Source: Thalassospira xianhensis MCCC 1A02616 (lineage in GTDB: Bacteria; Pseudomonadota; Alphaproteobacteria; Rhodospirillales; Thalassospiraceae). From it: 64,000 nucleotides of DNA. Under the pieces are notes generated by a model, which worked only from the letters and a program-made list of their open reading frames with translations, ran no database searches and was not told where the DNA came from. The translations under genes were made by a program, and so were the position numbers. The stretch spans positions 226,673-290,672 of the forward strand of contig NZ_JPWA01000002.1 in assembly GCF_003326475.1 (NCBI RefSeq), given 5' to 3'. Of the stretch, positions 11,135 through 19,962 are shown in pieces. Position 1 is the first letter of the stretch, and each line of letters opens with the position of its first letter.

Positions 11135-11906
11135 CTTGATTTTTGCGATGGCTATTACCTCGGCACTGCTTGCCGGTGCGAGAACCAGTGCGGTGGCCCA
11201 AAATCAAGACCAGAATTACCCGACTTCTCCGATGCCTTCGACTTCGGCAATCCGCATCCTTCTGGCGGCTGATATCGAAACTACGCTCTCAAGCAAGATG
11301 GCTGGTACGCTCGAGAAAATCTCGGTCGGTCTTGGACAGCGTATTGAAGAAGGCACAAACCTTGCGCAATTTGACTGCCGCGAGGCAACTGCACGGGCCC
11401 GTGTGGCCGAGGCCGAACTGCAGATGACCCGCCAAAACCTCTCAGCACGCGAAGATTTGCGTGACCTTAATGCCGCGGGTGATCTCGAAGTTGCCATGGC
11501 CGAAACCGAAGTCCGCAAAGCCGAAGGGGCCAGAATTCTGGCAAATGTTCAGACCAGCTATTGTACCGTCAAAGCGCCCTTTAGCGGCAAGGTTGCCAAG
11601 GTTTATGCCCGTTCTTATCAGACAATCAGTGCCGGAACCCCGTTGTTTGACATTATCAGCGACGGACCGCTCAAAATCCGTCTGAATGTGCCATCGGTGA
11701 TGCTGCCCCATCTTGCGGTCGGGGTCCCGCTGAATGTCGACATTCTTGAAACCGGTACGACCTATCCTGCCACGATCAAATCGATCAATTCGCGCATTGA
11801 TGCCATTGCGCAAAGCATTGAACTTGAGGCAACCCTTGATCAGGTTTACCCGGAGCTCACACCGGGCATGAGCGGGATCGCAACCTTCCCGAATTTCAAT
11901 GGCTAA
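11121..11906 (+). CDS. HlyD-like periplasmic adaptor subunit (short)
   Basis: I chose the ATG at 11121, which overlaps the OMF gene by 14 bp and gives 261 residues starting MRIRNLIFAM with a Sec signal peptide ending near AVAQ. A longer in-frame start at 11043 would lie well inside the OMF gene and lacks a signal. The protein has a split lipoyl/barrel-sandwich fold (KMAGTLEKISVGLGQRIEEG, later VKAPFSGKVAKV), a short coiled-coil hairpin between the halves, and a beta-barrel domain (from about residue 175). Adaptors of this family connect an inner-membrane component to an OMF. It overlaps the next gene by 8 bp. Confidence 0.8.
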   Translation: MRIRNLIFAMAITSALLAGARTSAVAQNQDQNYPTSPMPSTSAIRILLAADIETTLSSKMAGTLEKISVGLGQRIEEGTNLAQFDCREATARARVAEAELQMTRQNLSAREDLRDLNAAGDLEVAMAETEVRKAEGARILANVQTSYCTVKAPFSGKVAKVYARSYQTISAGTPLFDIISDGPLKIRLNVPSVMLPHLAVGVPLNVDILETGTTYPATIKSINSRIDAIAQSIELEATLDQVYPELTPGMSGIATFPNFNG

Positions 11907-13263
11907 TGCGTTTCCCCCGGCCCAAATCCTGACCACCCTGATTGCTCTTCGTGATCGCGCGATGGCAGCAGAGACGCTTAATGCGCTGGCCTTTTCGATG
12001 GCCAACGACCTTTATAGCCTCCTGCCATTTCGACAGGCGTTGGTGTTTTCCCATACGGGCCGTCATCCGGAACTTCTGTGCATTTCTGGTCTGGCCAAAC
12101 CGGCAGAAGATTCCCCTTATCTTGTCTGGCTCAAACAGGCCAGCCGCTGGGTCGCGGATCAATTTGCCGATACGACGCCAAAGGCCGGGCAAACGACGGC
12201 GACAATCTGGATTGACCGCGAAAAAACCGATCCGCCGCCCGACATCGCCGAAGGATGGTCTGAATGGTGGGCGGCCGGGCTTCTGGTTGTGTCATTTCAC
12301 CGCCCCAATGGGGAGCGACTTGGCTTTATCATTTTCCAGCTTGAAACCGGTGTCCCCGAAGGTCTGCTTGAACAGCTTGGTGGCGTGTTCCGGACATGGG
12401 GTTATTGCTGGCATCAACTGAGTGGGGGCACCAAAAAACGGCGCTGGCGGCCATCACGGCGGGCCGCGATCATTATCGCAATTGTTGCCGCCGCATTGCT
12501 GTTTATCCCCGTCCGGCAAAGTGCGCTGGCCCCGGCCGAAATCGTATCGCGCGATACGCAGATCATAAGTGCCCCGCTTAATGGCGTGATTGATGTGATC
12601 GCTGTGCGTCCCAATCAGCAAGTCACCAAGGGCGACTTGCTATTCACCCTTGATCAGACCACGCTGCGCAACAAGGCCGATGTTCTGATACAGGAGGTCG
12701 CCGTCGCCGAAGCCGAACTGCAGGCCGCAAGTCAGGGGGCCTTTAACAATCCGCAAAGCAAGGGCGAGCTTACCGTGCTTAGTGGACGCGTCCAGCAACG
12801 TCGTGCCGAACTGGCGGCCGTTCTTGCCCAGCTTGACCGCACCCGGATTGAAGCCCCCGCCGACGGTGTTGTCGTCTTTACCGATCCCAATGACTGGATC
12901 GGTAAACCGGTGGCAACGGGCGAACGCATTCTGCAACTGGCCAATCCCGACCAGCCCGCCATGCGTATCGAACTTTCTGTTGCGGATGCCATCACCCTTG
13001 AGGTTGGGGCTGATGTTACCCTGTTTTTAACCGCCTATCCGCTTGAACCGGTACGCGGTAAAATTCTTGAAACCAGCTATCAGGCCCGGCCACACAATGA
13101 TGGCATTGTCTCCTATCGCCTGCTGGCCAATATCGAAAACCGTCCGGAACATGTTCGGCTTGGCCTGCATGGCACGGCCAAACTTTATGGTGATCGCGTT
13201 CCGCTTGGCTATTACCTGCTGCGCCGTCCGCTTGCGACCGCACGTGCCTGGAGTGGCCTGTGA
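11899..13263 (+). CDS. Adaptor with N-terminal soluble (GAF-like) domain, one TM helix and HlyD domain
   Basis: This 454-residue protein has an unusual order. The first ~150 residues form a soluble domain that looks GAF-like (ALAFSMANDLYSLLPFRQAL, LGFIIFQLETGV). A basic stretch (KKRRWRPSRRA) precedes a single TM helix (about residues 189-205), and a HlyD/barrel-sandwich adaptor follows (SAPLNGVIDVIAVRPNQQV, later RIEAPADGVVVFTDP, then a beta-barrel). The topology is therefore a cytoplasmic domain linked through the membrane to a periplasmic adaptor. It overlaps its neighbours by 8 bp and 4 bp. I infer a role in coupling a cytoplasmic event to assembly of the export duct. The GAF assignment is tentative and a ligand cannot be named. 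Confidence 0.75.
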   Translation: MANAFPPAQILTTLIALRDRAMAAETLNALAFSMANDLYSLLPFRQALVFSHTGRHPELLCISGLAKPAEDSPYLVWLKQASRWVADQFADTTPKAGQTTATIWIDREKTDPPPDIAEGWSEWWAAGLLVVSFHRPNGERLGFIIFQLETGVPEGLLEQLGGVFRTWGYCWHQLSGGTKKRRWRPSRRAAIIIAIVAAALLFIPVRQSALAPAEIVSRDTQIISAPLNGVIDVIAVRPNQQVTKGDLLFTLDQTTLRNKADVLIQEVAVAEAELQAASQGAFNNPQSKGELTVLSGRVQQRRAELAAVLAQLDRTRIEAPADGVVVFTDPNDWIGKPVATGERILQLANPDQPAMRIELSVADAITLEVGADVTLFLTAYPLEPVRGKILETSYQARPHNDGIVSYRLLANIENRPEHVRLGLHGTAKLYGDRVPLGYYLLRRPLATARAWSGL

Positions 13264-15359
13264 TGCAGGACGACGCCGATCAAACGCCCCGGCCCTTGCG
13301 CGAGGATCTTCGCCTTTGCGAAGCCGGGCAAGGCATGTCGGGCGAACCGGCGTGGATGATACAGGACACGGTGCTTAACCGGTTTTACAAAATCGGCTGG
13401 CTGGAATTTGAATGCCTGCGCTGGTGGGGAAGAACCCCGCGCCAGATCCATGAACTTATCTCCAGGCGCACGGCCCTCAAGCCCGACCTTGATCAAATCA
13501 TCGCCTTTGTCCAGTTTCTCAAAAACCATCATCTTTTACGACCGACTCCGGCCGAAACCGACGCCCTTGGCCAAAAAAACACTGAAAACGGCTGGATGGA
13601 ATGGCGCTGGTGGCTGCATCACTATCTGTTCTTTCGCATCCCACTGGTGCGGCCGCAAAAGCACCTGACCGGGTTACTTGGTCTGGTCGGCTGGATTTTT
13701 CACCGTCTGACCGCACTTCTGATCGTATTCCTGACCGTGACGGGCATTGTCATGGTGTCCCAGCAATGGGACAGCTTTACCCATGCGGTGGTGGAATCCT
13801 TTTCCGGTGCCGGGATCATCAGTTTTGCCATCGCCCTGATTGTCGCCAAGACCTTGCATGAGCTGGGCCATGCTCTTGTCGCCACCCGGCTGGGCTTGCG
13901 GGTGGCGCATATGGGTGTTGCCTTTGTCGTGCTGTGGCCAATGCTCTATACCGATACAAGCGAAACATGGAAATTGCGCTCCCCCAAACAGCGCCTTGCC
14001 ATTTCAAGTGCCGGTATCCTGACCGAGCTTGCCCTTGCCGGGCTTGCCACATTTGGCTGGGCGATATGCGAGGACGGGGCAACACGCAACGCGCTTTTAT
14101 ATCTGGCAACGACAAGCTGGGTGCTGTCACTGGCGTTGAATGTCAGTCCGTTCATGCGCTTTGACGGCTATTTCATCCTGTCTGACATTCTTGATTTTCC
14201 CAACCTGCATGAACGTGCATCGGCGATTGCACAGGTTACGATGCGCAGAAGCCTCCTTGGCCTTGATGAAGACTGGCCGGAACCGTTTCCCAAAGGCCAA
14301 AGGCGCATGCTGGCTACCTTTGCCTTCATGACCTGGGCCTATCGGTTCGTGCTGTTTCTGGGGATCGCGGTTGCGGTTTATCTGCTGTTCTTCAAGGTAC
14401 TTGGCATCTTTCTGTTCATTGTTGAAATCTGCTGGTTCATTCTGTTGCCGGTGATCCGTGAACTTAAACATTGGTGGGCCAATCGCAAATCGGTTCCGGT
14501 CCGGCGGCGGGTGGTTTTTGGTGCGATTTTCCTTGGCATTCTGATCCTGGCCGCGATCCCGTGGCAAAGCCAGATTCACGGAAACGGTGTGCTGCGCGCC
14601 GAACGCCAGCTCAAAGTTTTCGCCCCGTTTCCGGCCCTGCTATCGGAACTCAGAACATCCGGTCCGGCTGCATCAGGGGACGTGTTGCTGCAGCTTGATG
14701 ATCCGGACCTGCACCTTCGAATGCGCAATAACGAAGCCAGCATCACAAGCTATAAGGCACGCCTTGGCGGCATGATGGCCGATCCGATGGGGCTTTCGCA
14801 AAAAAGCGTTATTGAACAGCGTCTCGCCGTCCAGTTTCGGGAAATAACTGCCACACAGGCCGAAATCGCCCGGCTTACCTTACGTGCGCCATTTGATGGT
14901 CAATGGCTTGATGTTGATCATGAAATGAGGCCGGGACAATGGATCGGCGACAAGGAGCCTTTGGGCATTCTGGTCGACCCGACATCCTGGCAGATTGATG
15001 GCTATGTCCATGCCGATGAAATCGAACGCCTGTCGGTTGGAAATCGTGTGCTGTTTTACCCTGATGGCAAACTCACGCCGATACCGGGACAATTGATCGC
15101 AATCGGCAGCACGCGTGTGCGCAGCCTGTCGCACCCTCTGCTGGCATCCACCCATGGTGGTCCGATTGCCACTGCAAGCGAGAAAGATGGTCTGTCACCC
15201 AAAGCCGCCTGGTTTGAAATCCGGGTCCAACTTGATGACGTGCCCCCGGATCTTCGCGAAATGATCGGCCATCTGCAAATCGACGGACAGCAACGCAGCC
15301 TACTGATCGACAGCACCAAACACCTGATTGCAATCCTTTTGCGCGAAAGCGGGTTCTGA
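13260..15359 (+). CDS. M50 (site-2-protease-like) membrane protein fused to HlyD adaptor
   Basis: The protein has 699 residues. The N-terminal ~110 residues are a small soluble domain resembling PqqD/winged-helix modules seen on related proteins. A multi-TM region follows with the M50 zinc motif HELGH (H200, E201, H204) and a second motif N294-V-S-P-F-M-R-F-D302-G, so both the metal ligands and the distal Asp are intact. After more TM helices (to about residue 440) comes a HlyD-like adaptor with split barrel-sandwich (GNGVLRAERQLKVFAPFPA, later LTLRAPFDGQW) and a beta-barrel. M50 enzymes cleave substrates within the membrane. The ATGA overlap with the previous gene makes it the last gene of the operon. 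No ABC ATPase is nearby, so this is the only polytopic inner-membrane component visible. Confidence 0.8.
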   Translation: MMQDDADQTPRPLREDLRLCEAGQGMSGEPAWMIQDTVLNRFYKIGWLEFECLRWWGRTPRQIHELISRRTALKPDLDQIIAFVQFLKNHHLLRPTPAETDALGQKNTENGWMEWRWWLHHYLFFRIPLVRPQKHLTGLLGLVGWIFHRLTALLIVFLTVTGIVMVSQQWDSFTHAVVESFSGAGIISFAIALIVAKTLHELGHALVATRLGLRVAHMGVAFVVLWPMLYTDTSETWKLRSPKQRLAISSAGILTELALAGLATFGWAICEDGATRNALLYLATTSWVLSLALNVSPFMRFDGYFILSDILDFPNLHERASAIAQVTMRRSLLGLDEDWPEPFPKGQRRMLATFAFMTWAYRFVLFLGIAVAVYLLFFKVLGIFLFIVEICWFILLPVIRELKHWWANRKSVPVRRRVVFGAIFLGILILAAIPWQSQIHGNGVLRAERQLKVFAPFPALLSELRTSGPAASGDVLLQLDDPDLHLRMRNNEASITSYKARLGGMMADPMGLSQKSVIEQRLAVQFREITATQAEIARLTLRAPFDGQWLDVDHEMRPGQWIGDKEPLGILVDPTSWQIDGYVHADEIERLSVGNRVLFYPDGKLTPIPGQLIAIGSTRVRSLSHPLLASTHGGPIATASEKDGLSPKAAWFEIRVQLDDVPPDLREMIGHLQIDGQQRSLLIDSTKHLIAILLRESGF

Positions 15360-15877
15360 CGTCGTTAGAACCGCGAGAGCGTTCTGTCCATCGGAACGAA
15401 TGTGTCATCTTGAAATATGTATGCTTCATATCGCAGCCGATTGCTTTTTTGCTTTTATGGTCAACTGCTAACAAGGCTATAGGAATTTCGTATCTGTTTC
15501 AGGTCAGAGACCTAATGTGATGAAAAATGTCATCTCTTCTGTCAATTTAACCGCTTTCTGTCAGCTTATGTGTCAATCCATGCCAACTTATCTGGCAATC
15601 CGAAACGCTAAGCTATTGATTTTGATGCATATCGAATGTCAGATTTTGCGGCACCTGACAATCTCCTCCCAAAATCCGCAAAACGTTTAAGTGCAAGTGT
15701 GCCTGTCACTCGGTTCAAGCCGAATTGTCATAATTCGGGGATATGGTGAATCCACCCGGTTAAGTCGGAGTTCTTTACGAACTAAAAACAAATGCTGTCG
15801 CTCATTATTCAGGTATCGCGAGATGAGCGACGGCATTTTCAAAAATATGCCAGAGATTGACGGGGCGTAGTCTATTT
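15360..15877. other. Intergenic region without a recognised gene
   Basis: About 520 bp lie between the end of the export operon and the convergent SDR gene. A short imperfect hairpin close to the operon's end (AGAACCGC, loop GAGA, GCGTTCT, about 15368-15386) lacks a U-tract and is at best a weak terminator. The stretch is AT-richer than its surroundings. I found no convincing ORF or RNA gene in it. Confidence 0.5.
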
Positions 15878-16684
15878 TCAGGAGAGCCCAAAGGTCTTTC
15901 TGATGCCCGAATCTACGGCTCCGAAAGGCATGAACCGTCGCAACTTTCTTAGAAGAGAAGCTTCGCCTTTCGGTGTATGTCGCATTTTCCACTTACCCAA
16001 GGCCGCATTGATAATCGTAGTGGCAACTTCATCAGGCTCGGGGGCTTTGCGTACATTCTTTTGAATGGCTTGGGATGCAAGGCCGCGGTCCGTGTCGTAG
16101 GCGGAGATTGTGGACGCTGTCTGTGGTGCATTGATGTCCAAGTTGGTTTTGGTGAAGGACGGTTCGACAAGCGATACCCTAACTCCAAACTTGCGCACTT
16201 CATGATCCAAGGTCTCCGAGAGGCCTTCAACAGCATGTTTCGATGCTGAATAAAGGCCCATATAGGGAGCCGGAACAAAACCCAGGACCGAACTGATGTT
16301 TACAATGCGCCCTGAACGTTGTTCGCGCATATATGGCAGGACTGCTTTTGCAACACGCAGAACGCCAAAGACATTGGTGTCAAACAACGTTTGTGCCTCG
16401 CGCACAGAGGTCTCTTCTGTCGCACCGAGCAAGGTCACGCCCGCACTGTTGACAAGAACATCAATGCGACCGGCCCTGGCAATAATGGTTTGAATGCCAT
16501 TCGGTACTGCTGTTTCGTCGCAGACATCCAGCTCTACCAATTCAACGCCGTTTATAGGTTGTGCTGTTTCAATATTTCGCACTGTCCCAAAAACTCTGCA
16601 GCCCTTCTCGGTAAACTTGATCGCGGTAGCACGGCCAATGCCCGACGATACACCGGTTACGACCACAACTTTAGAATTCGACAT
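15878..16684 (-). CDS. Short-chain dehydrogenase/reductase
   Basis: This 268-residue classical SDR has the nucleotide-binding motif TGVSSGIG (residues 10-17), N-S-A-G, the catalytic Ser in NISSVLG and the YSASK active-site pair. It is a cytoplasmic NAD(P)-dependent oxidoreductase; the substrate cannot be read from sequence. It is transcribed divergently from the thioesterase gene. The intergenic region holds two 20-bp operator-like sites related to those beside the TetR gene at 20 kb, so it probably belongs to that regulon. Confidence 0.85.
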   Translation of the reverse strand: MSNSKVVVVTGVSSGIGRATAIKFTEKGCRVFGTVRNIETAQPINGVELVELDVCDETAVPNGIQTIIARAGRIDVLVNSAGVTLLGATEETSVREAQTLFDTNVFGVLRVAKAVLPYMREQRSGRIVNISSVLGFVPAPYMGLYSASKHAVEGLSETLDHEVRKFGVRVSLVEPSFTKTNLDINAPQTASTISAYDTDRGLASQAIQKNVRKAPEPDEVATTIINAALGKWKMRHTPKGEASLLRKLRRFMPFGAVDSGIRKTFGLS

Positions 16685-16740
16685 GATGTTCTTTCCTACC
16701 TCGGGAAGATGAGATCCCGATCATTGCCTGAGTGAATAAA

Positions 16741-16760
16741 TAGATTGCGATCATATTCTA
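16741..16760. promoter_or_regulatory. Operator-like site, TAGATT/TTCTA type
   Basis: The 20-bp sequence TAGATTGCGATCATATTCTA lies 57 bp upstream of the SDR start. Together with the five bases before it, an 18-bp stretch (16736-16753) is identical to 20645-20662, upstream of the RND adaptor gene. The shared spacing of TAGATT and the (A/T)TCTA half suggests binding by the TetR encoded at 19963-20535. Confidence 0.5.
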
Positions 16761-16761
16761 T

Positions 16762-16797
16762 AAGCATTATAGATTTCAATCGAAATCTATAATGCTT
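16762..16797. promoter_or_regulatory. 36-bp palindrome with 16-bp perfect arms, probable repressor operator
   Basis: Arms AAGCATTATAGATTTC and GAAATCTATAATGCTT are exact reverse complements around a 4-bp centre (AATC). The core 16770-16789 reads TAGATTTCAATCGAAATCTA and has the same layout as the site at 16741 and two sites near 20.6 kb. It lies between the divergent SDR and thioesterase genes, where a TetR dimer could control both. A transcription terminator is unlikely, because no gene ends here. Confidence 0.6.
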
Positions 16798-16854
16798 CGC
16801 TGGGCTCTTTTGAGGTACAGGCGATAAAGGCAGTTAATAGAGAGGATCACATAC

Positions 16855-17346
16855 ATGACGGGATCATCCTCGGTGGCGTTCAGGAATGGTCAGGTTTCCG
16901 CGCCAGAGTTAATGGCGTGCACAGGGCTTGAGGTCGTTTCCAGATTAGCGGATGGCACGCTCAGCCCTCCTTCAATGGCAGAAACACTCCCCTTTACGTT
17001 ACTTCCTCCCGAGGAAGGGAGGATTGAACTACAGGCCATACCTGAGGCCCGTTGTTGCAATCTGACGAATACCATTCATGGAGGGTGGGCGATGACAATG
17101 CTTGATACAGCGATGTCACTTGCTGCCCAGACGACACTTGCCCCCGGTGAGACCTGTCCTTCACTGGAAACCACTGCCAAGTTCATCCGCCCGATATCCA
17201 TTCATTCTGGCGTGATGCATGTGACGGGCCAGGTGATTGCGCGTGGTCGAACCATCATTACCTTGGAAGGCCGGATTGAGAATGCAGATGGAAAAATCCA
17301 CGTACACGGAACGTCATCATGCATGATCGTGCCATGCAAAGCGTGA
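16855..17346 (+). CDS. PaaI-type hotdog thioesterase
   Basis: This 163-residue protein carries the hotdog-fold signature NTIHGGWAMTMLDTAM (about residues 72-87) and the later strands TAKFIRP and GTSSCMIV. Family members hydrolyse acyl-CoA or aryl-CoA thioesters in the cytoplasm. The catalytic region is intact; the exact acyl substrate cannot be told. The MFS gene starts within its 3' end, so the two are probably co-transcribed. Confidence 0.8.
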   Translation: MTGSSSVAFRNGQVSAPELMACTGLEVVSRLADGTLSPPSMAETLPFTLLPPEEGRIELQAIPEARCCNLTNTIHGGWAMTMLDTAMSLAAQTTLAPGETCPSLETTAKFIRPISIHSGVMHVTGQVIARGRTIITLEGRIENADGKIHVHGTSSCMIVPCKA

Positions 17347-18578
17347 GTTCGGTATCTTCAGCAAGACCCTCCGCAACATCAGGATATCGACTGTCCAAGG
17401 GAACGGTATTACCGCTTGCGGGGTTGGCTGCATTGGGGACGTTGGCAACCAATATCATTCTTCCTGCCTTCCCCGGAATGGCGGTCAGTCTTGATGTTTC
17501 GTCACGCGAACTTGGTCTGACGCTCAGCAGCTTTTTTGTTGCTTTTGCCGTCGGTCAGCTGCTGGCGGGACCGCTTGCCGATCACTTTGGACGCAAATGG
17601 CTGGTATTGGGAGGGCTTGCGGTCTTTGCCGCTGGAAGCATTGTTTGCGCCGTCGCTGACAGCTTGTCTTTTCTGGTGTTTGGCCGTGTTATCCAGGCTT
17701 TTGGGGCTTGTGCCGCTTCGGTATTGTCGCGCGCAATTGCGCGTGATTTGTTCGATGGCGAAGTTCTTGCGCGAGCCCTATCTCTCACTATGATCGCGGG
17801 AGCCGCGGCACCCGGGTTTTCGCCTTTGCTTGGTAGCGCCTTGGACGGATTGTTCGGTTGGCGTCCCATCTTCCTTGTGGTTGCGATCGTCGCAATGGCG
17901 CTTGCGGCATTCTACGGGCTGCGTATTGGTGAAACTCTTCCTCTGGCTCTCAGGACACCGCTGAGGATTTCGAGTTTTGCGACGCCGTACGGTAGGCTGA
18001 TTGTAAATCGTCGATTTCTTTTTCCCGCATTGTCACTAAGCATGATTATTGGCGGGCTATACACCTTCTTTGCTGCGGCACCATCGATCTTGCTTGATGT
18101 TCTTGGCCTCTCGCCTTTCGAACTTGGATTGTCATTTGCCGCAACAGTTCTGATTGTGTTTGTAGCCGGTTTTCTTGCACCACGGCTGGCCCATCGCTGG
18201 GGACAGCGACGGGTCGGGATGGCGGGCCTTTTGATTGCTCTGTTCGGTGGTCTGTCGATGTTTGCTTTTGCGCTGGCGCCCTCATTCATATCTTTTACCA
18301 TTGCAATCGCGGTGTATTTGCTCGGTATGGGGCTGATCAATCCGCTCGGTACTGCTATCGCGCTTCATCCGTTCGATCGGCAGGCGGGTTCAGCGTCTGC
18401 ATTGCTGGGCTTCTTGCAGATGAGCAGTGCTGCAATCGGGGCGTCATTCGCCAGCATCCTGCCACTTCCGCCGCTTAGTTCTCTTGCCCTTGTTCTTACC
18501 ATTGCTTCGGGATTGGCCATCCTTGCCTTCATTCCGGTTGTACTGGGGCGTCAGTTCAAAGAGATGCCCCGCACATGA
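17319..18578 (+). CDS. MFS drug-resistance transporter, Bcr/CflA-like
   Basis: This protein of up to 419 residues has about 12 TM helices. The MFS motif A region reads GPLADHFGRKWLVLGG after the second helix, and the first helix (NIILPAFPGMAVSL) is of the Bcr/CflA drug:proton antiporter type. It is an inner-membrane exporter with unknown substrate. The start is uncertain: the ATG at 17319 is the longest, an ATG at 17334 and a GTG at 17343 (the latter overlapping the thioesterase stop as GTGA) are alternatives. Confidence 0.85.
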   Translation: MHDRAMQSVSSVSSARPSATSGYRLSKGTVLPLAGLAALGTLATNIILPAFPGMAVSLDVSSRELGLTLSSFFVAFAVGQLLAGPLADHFGRKWLVLGGLAVFAAGSIVCAVADSLSFLVFGRVIQAFGACAASVLSRAIARDLFDGEVLARALSLTMIAGAAAPGFSPLLGSALDGLFGWRPIFLVVAIVAMALAAFYGLRIGETLPLALRTPLRISSFATPYGRLIVNRRFLFPALSLSMIIGGLYTFFAAAPSILLDVLGLSPFELGLSFAATVLIVFVAGFLAPRLAHRWGQRRVGMAGLLIALFGGLSMFAFALAPSFISFTIAIAVYLLGMGLINPLGTAIALHPFDRQAGSASALLGFLQMSSAAIGASFASILPLPPLSSLALVLTIASGLAILAFIPVVLGRQFKEMPRT

Positions 18579-18706
18579 AAGATAAGAAGCGGCGTGATCG
18601 AATGTTGAGTGCAGTCTGTTCCTGCACTTCTCGTAGCAGTAGATGACAACAGCTTTGGAACCCTTGAGCAGACTTCTTACCTAAATCGAGAATTGAAGAG
18701 AATATT

Positions 18707-19891
18707 ATGAAAAAAAGAGAGGTCGTTATTGCATATCCGTCTCGAACGGCGATCGGGGCCTTCGGAGGGGCGCTAAAAAACACGCCTGCTGTGGAGCTTG
18801 GTGCAATCGTGGTGCGAGAAACGCTGGAACGCTCCGGGCTTGATGCCCGGCAGATCGGTTCTGTGGTTATGGGGAATGTCATTCAAGCCGGAAATGGAAT
18901 GAACCCGGCACGTCAGGCCGCAATCGGTGGAGGTTTACCTGTCTCGGTGCCTGCCTATACGGTAAACCGAGTTTGCGGTTCCGGTGCGCAGGCGATCGTG
19001 ACGGTGGCTCAGGAAATCGAACTGGGTCTTCATGATGCGGCGATTGCGGGCGGTATGGAAAACATGGACCTTGCGCCGCACCTGATAGGAGGCGTACGCC
19101 AGGGGTATCGCATGGGTGATGTCGCGGGTGTCGACAGTATGCTTCGCGATGGTTTGAACGATGCCTTTTCTGGGCGGCATTCAGGCTGGCACACGGAAGA
19201 TCTGGTGACCTATGCGCGACTGACCCGTGAGGATCAGGATCGTTGGGCCGAGCGATCACAACGTCTTTTCTGCCAGGCAAGCAGTGCTGGCAAATTTAGG
19301 TTCGAGATTGTTCCCGTCACGGTTAAAAGTAAAAACAGCTACGAGAAATTTGTACTCGATGAAGCACCAAGACCGGAAACTAGTCTGGAAGGATTGGCAA
19401 GGTTAAGGCCTGCCTTCAGAGAAGGAGGCACCATCACTGCGGGCAATGCGCCGGGCCTTAACAGTGGCGCATCTGCGATGGTTATTGCAGAGCGAGAGTT
19501 TGCCGAAACTGCGGGTGTTGATCCAATTGGCCGCATTGTCGCTTATGGTGTTGGGGCGGTTGAGCCGGGTCTTTTTGGGCTTGGGCCGGTCCCTGCCGTG
19601 CGTCAGGCGCTAGACCGTGCCGGCTGGACGATATCCGATCTGGAACGTGTGGAGATCAATGAAGCATTTGCAGCCGTGCCGCTTGCCGTCATGAAAGAAT
19701 TGGGGCTGCCCGAGGATATTGTGAATGTGGAGGGAGGTGCCATTGCGCATGGCCATGCCATCGGGGCCACAGGGGCCGTTCTGGTCACGCGTCTCCTGCA
19801 CTCCATGCGACGGGATGGCGCAAAAAAGGGGTTAGTTACACTTTGCATCGGCGGCGGACAGGGGATTGCATTGGCGCTTGAAGCCCTGTGA
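18707..19891 (+). CDS. Thiolase (acetyl-CoA acyltransferase family)
   Basis: The protein has 394 residues, the usual thiolase length. The nucleophilic Cys90 lies in NRVCGSGAQA, NEAFAAVPLA and GGAIAHGHAIGATGA carry the catalytic Asn/His motifs, and CIGGGQGIAL contains the second Cys. It either cleaves 3-ketoacyl-CoA or condenses two acyl-CoA units. A purine-rich RBS (GAAGAGA) precedes the ATG. It follows the thioesterase and MFS genes with a 128-bp gap, and may have its own promoter. Confidence 0.88.
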   Translation: MKKREVVIAYPSRTAIGAFGGALKNTPAVELGAIVVRETLERSGLDARQIGSVVMGNVIQAGNGMNPARQAAIGGGLPVSVPAYTVNRVCGSGAQAIVTVAQEIELGLHDAAIAGGMENMDLAPHLIGGVRQGYRMGDVAGVDSMLRDGLNDAFSGRHSGWHTEDLVTYARLTREDQDRWAERSQRLFCQASSAGKFRFEIVPVTVKSKNSYEKFVLDEAPRPETSLEGLARLRPAFREGGTITAGNAPGLNSGASAMVIAEREFAETAGVDPIGRIVAYGVGAVEPGLFGLGPVPAVRQALDRAGWTISDLERVEINEAFAAVPLAVMKELGLPEDIVNVEGGAIAHGHAIGATGAVLVTRLLHSMRRDGAKKGLVTLCIGGGQGIALALEAL

Positions 19892-19902
19892 TTAGTGACG
19901 TG

Positions 19903-19936
19903 ATGTCTGGCAGCGGTCGCCGAGGCCGCCAGACAT
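19903..19936. terminator. Hairpin between convergent thiolase and tetR genes
   Basis: Arms ATGTCTGGC (19903-19911) and GCCAGACAT (19928-19936) pair perfectly around a GC-rich loop. There is no clear U-tract on either side. Its location between converging genes suggests a bidirectional terminator. Confidence 0.45.
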
Positions 19937-19962
19937 GTTGCAGAACGTGTTCGTCCGAAACC

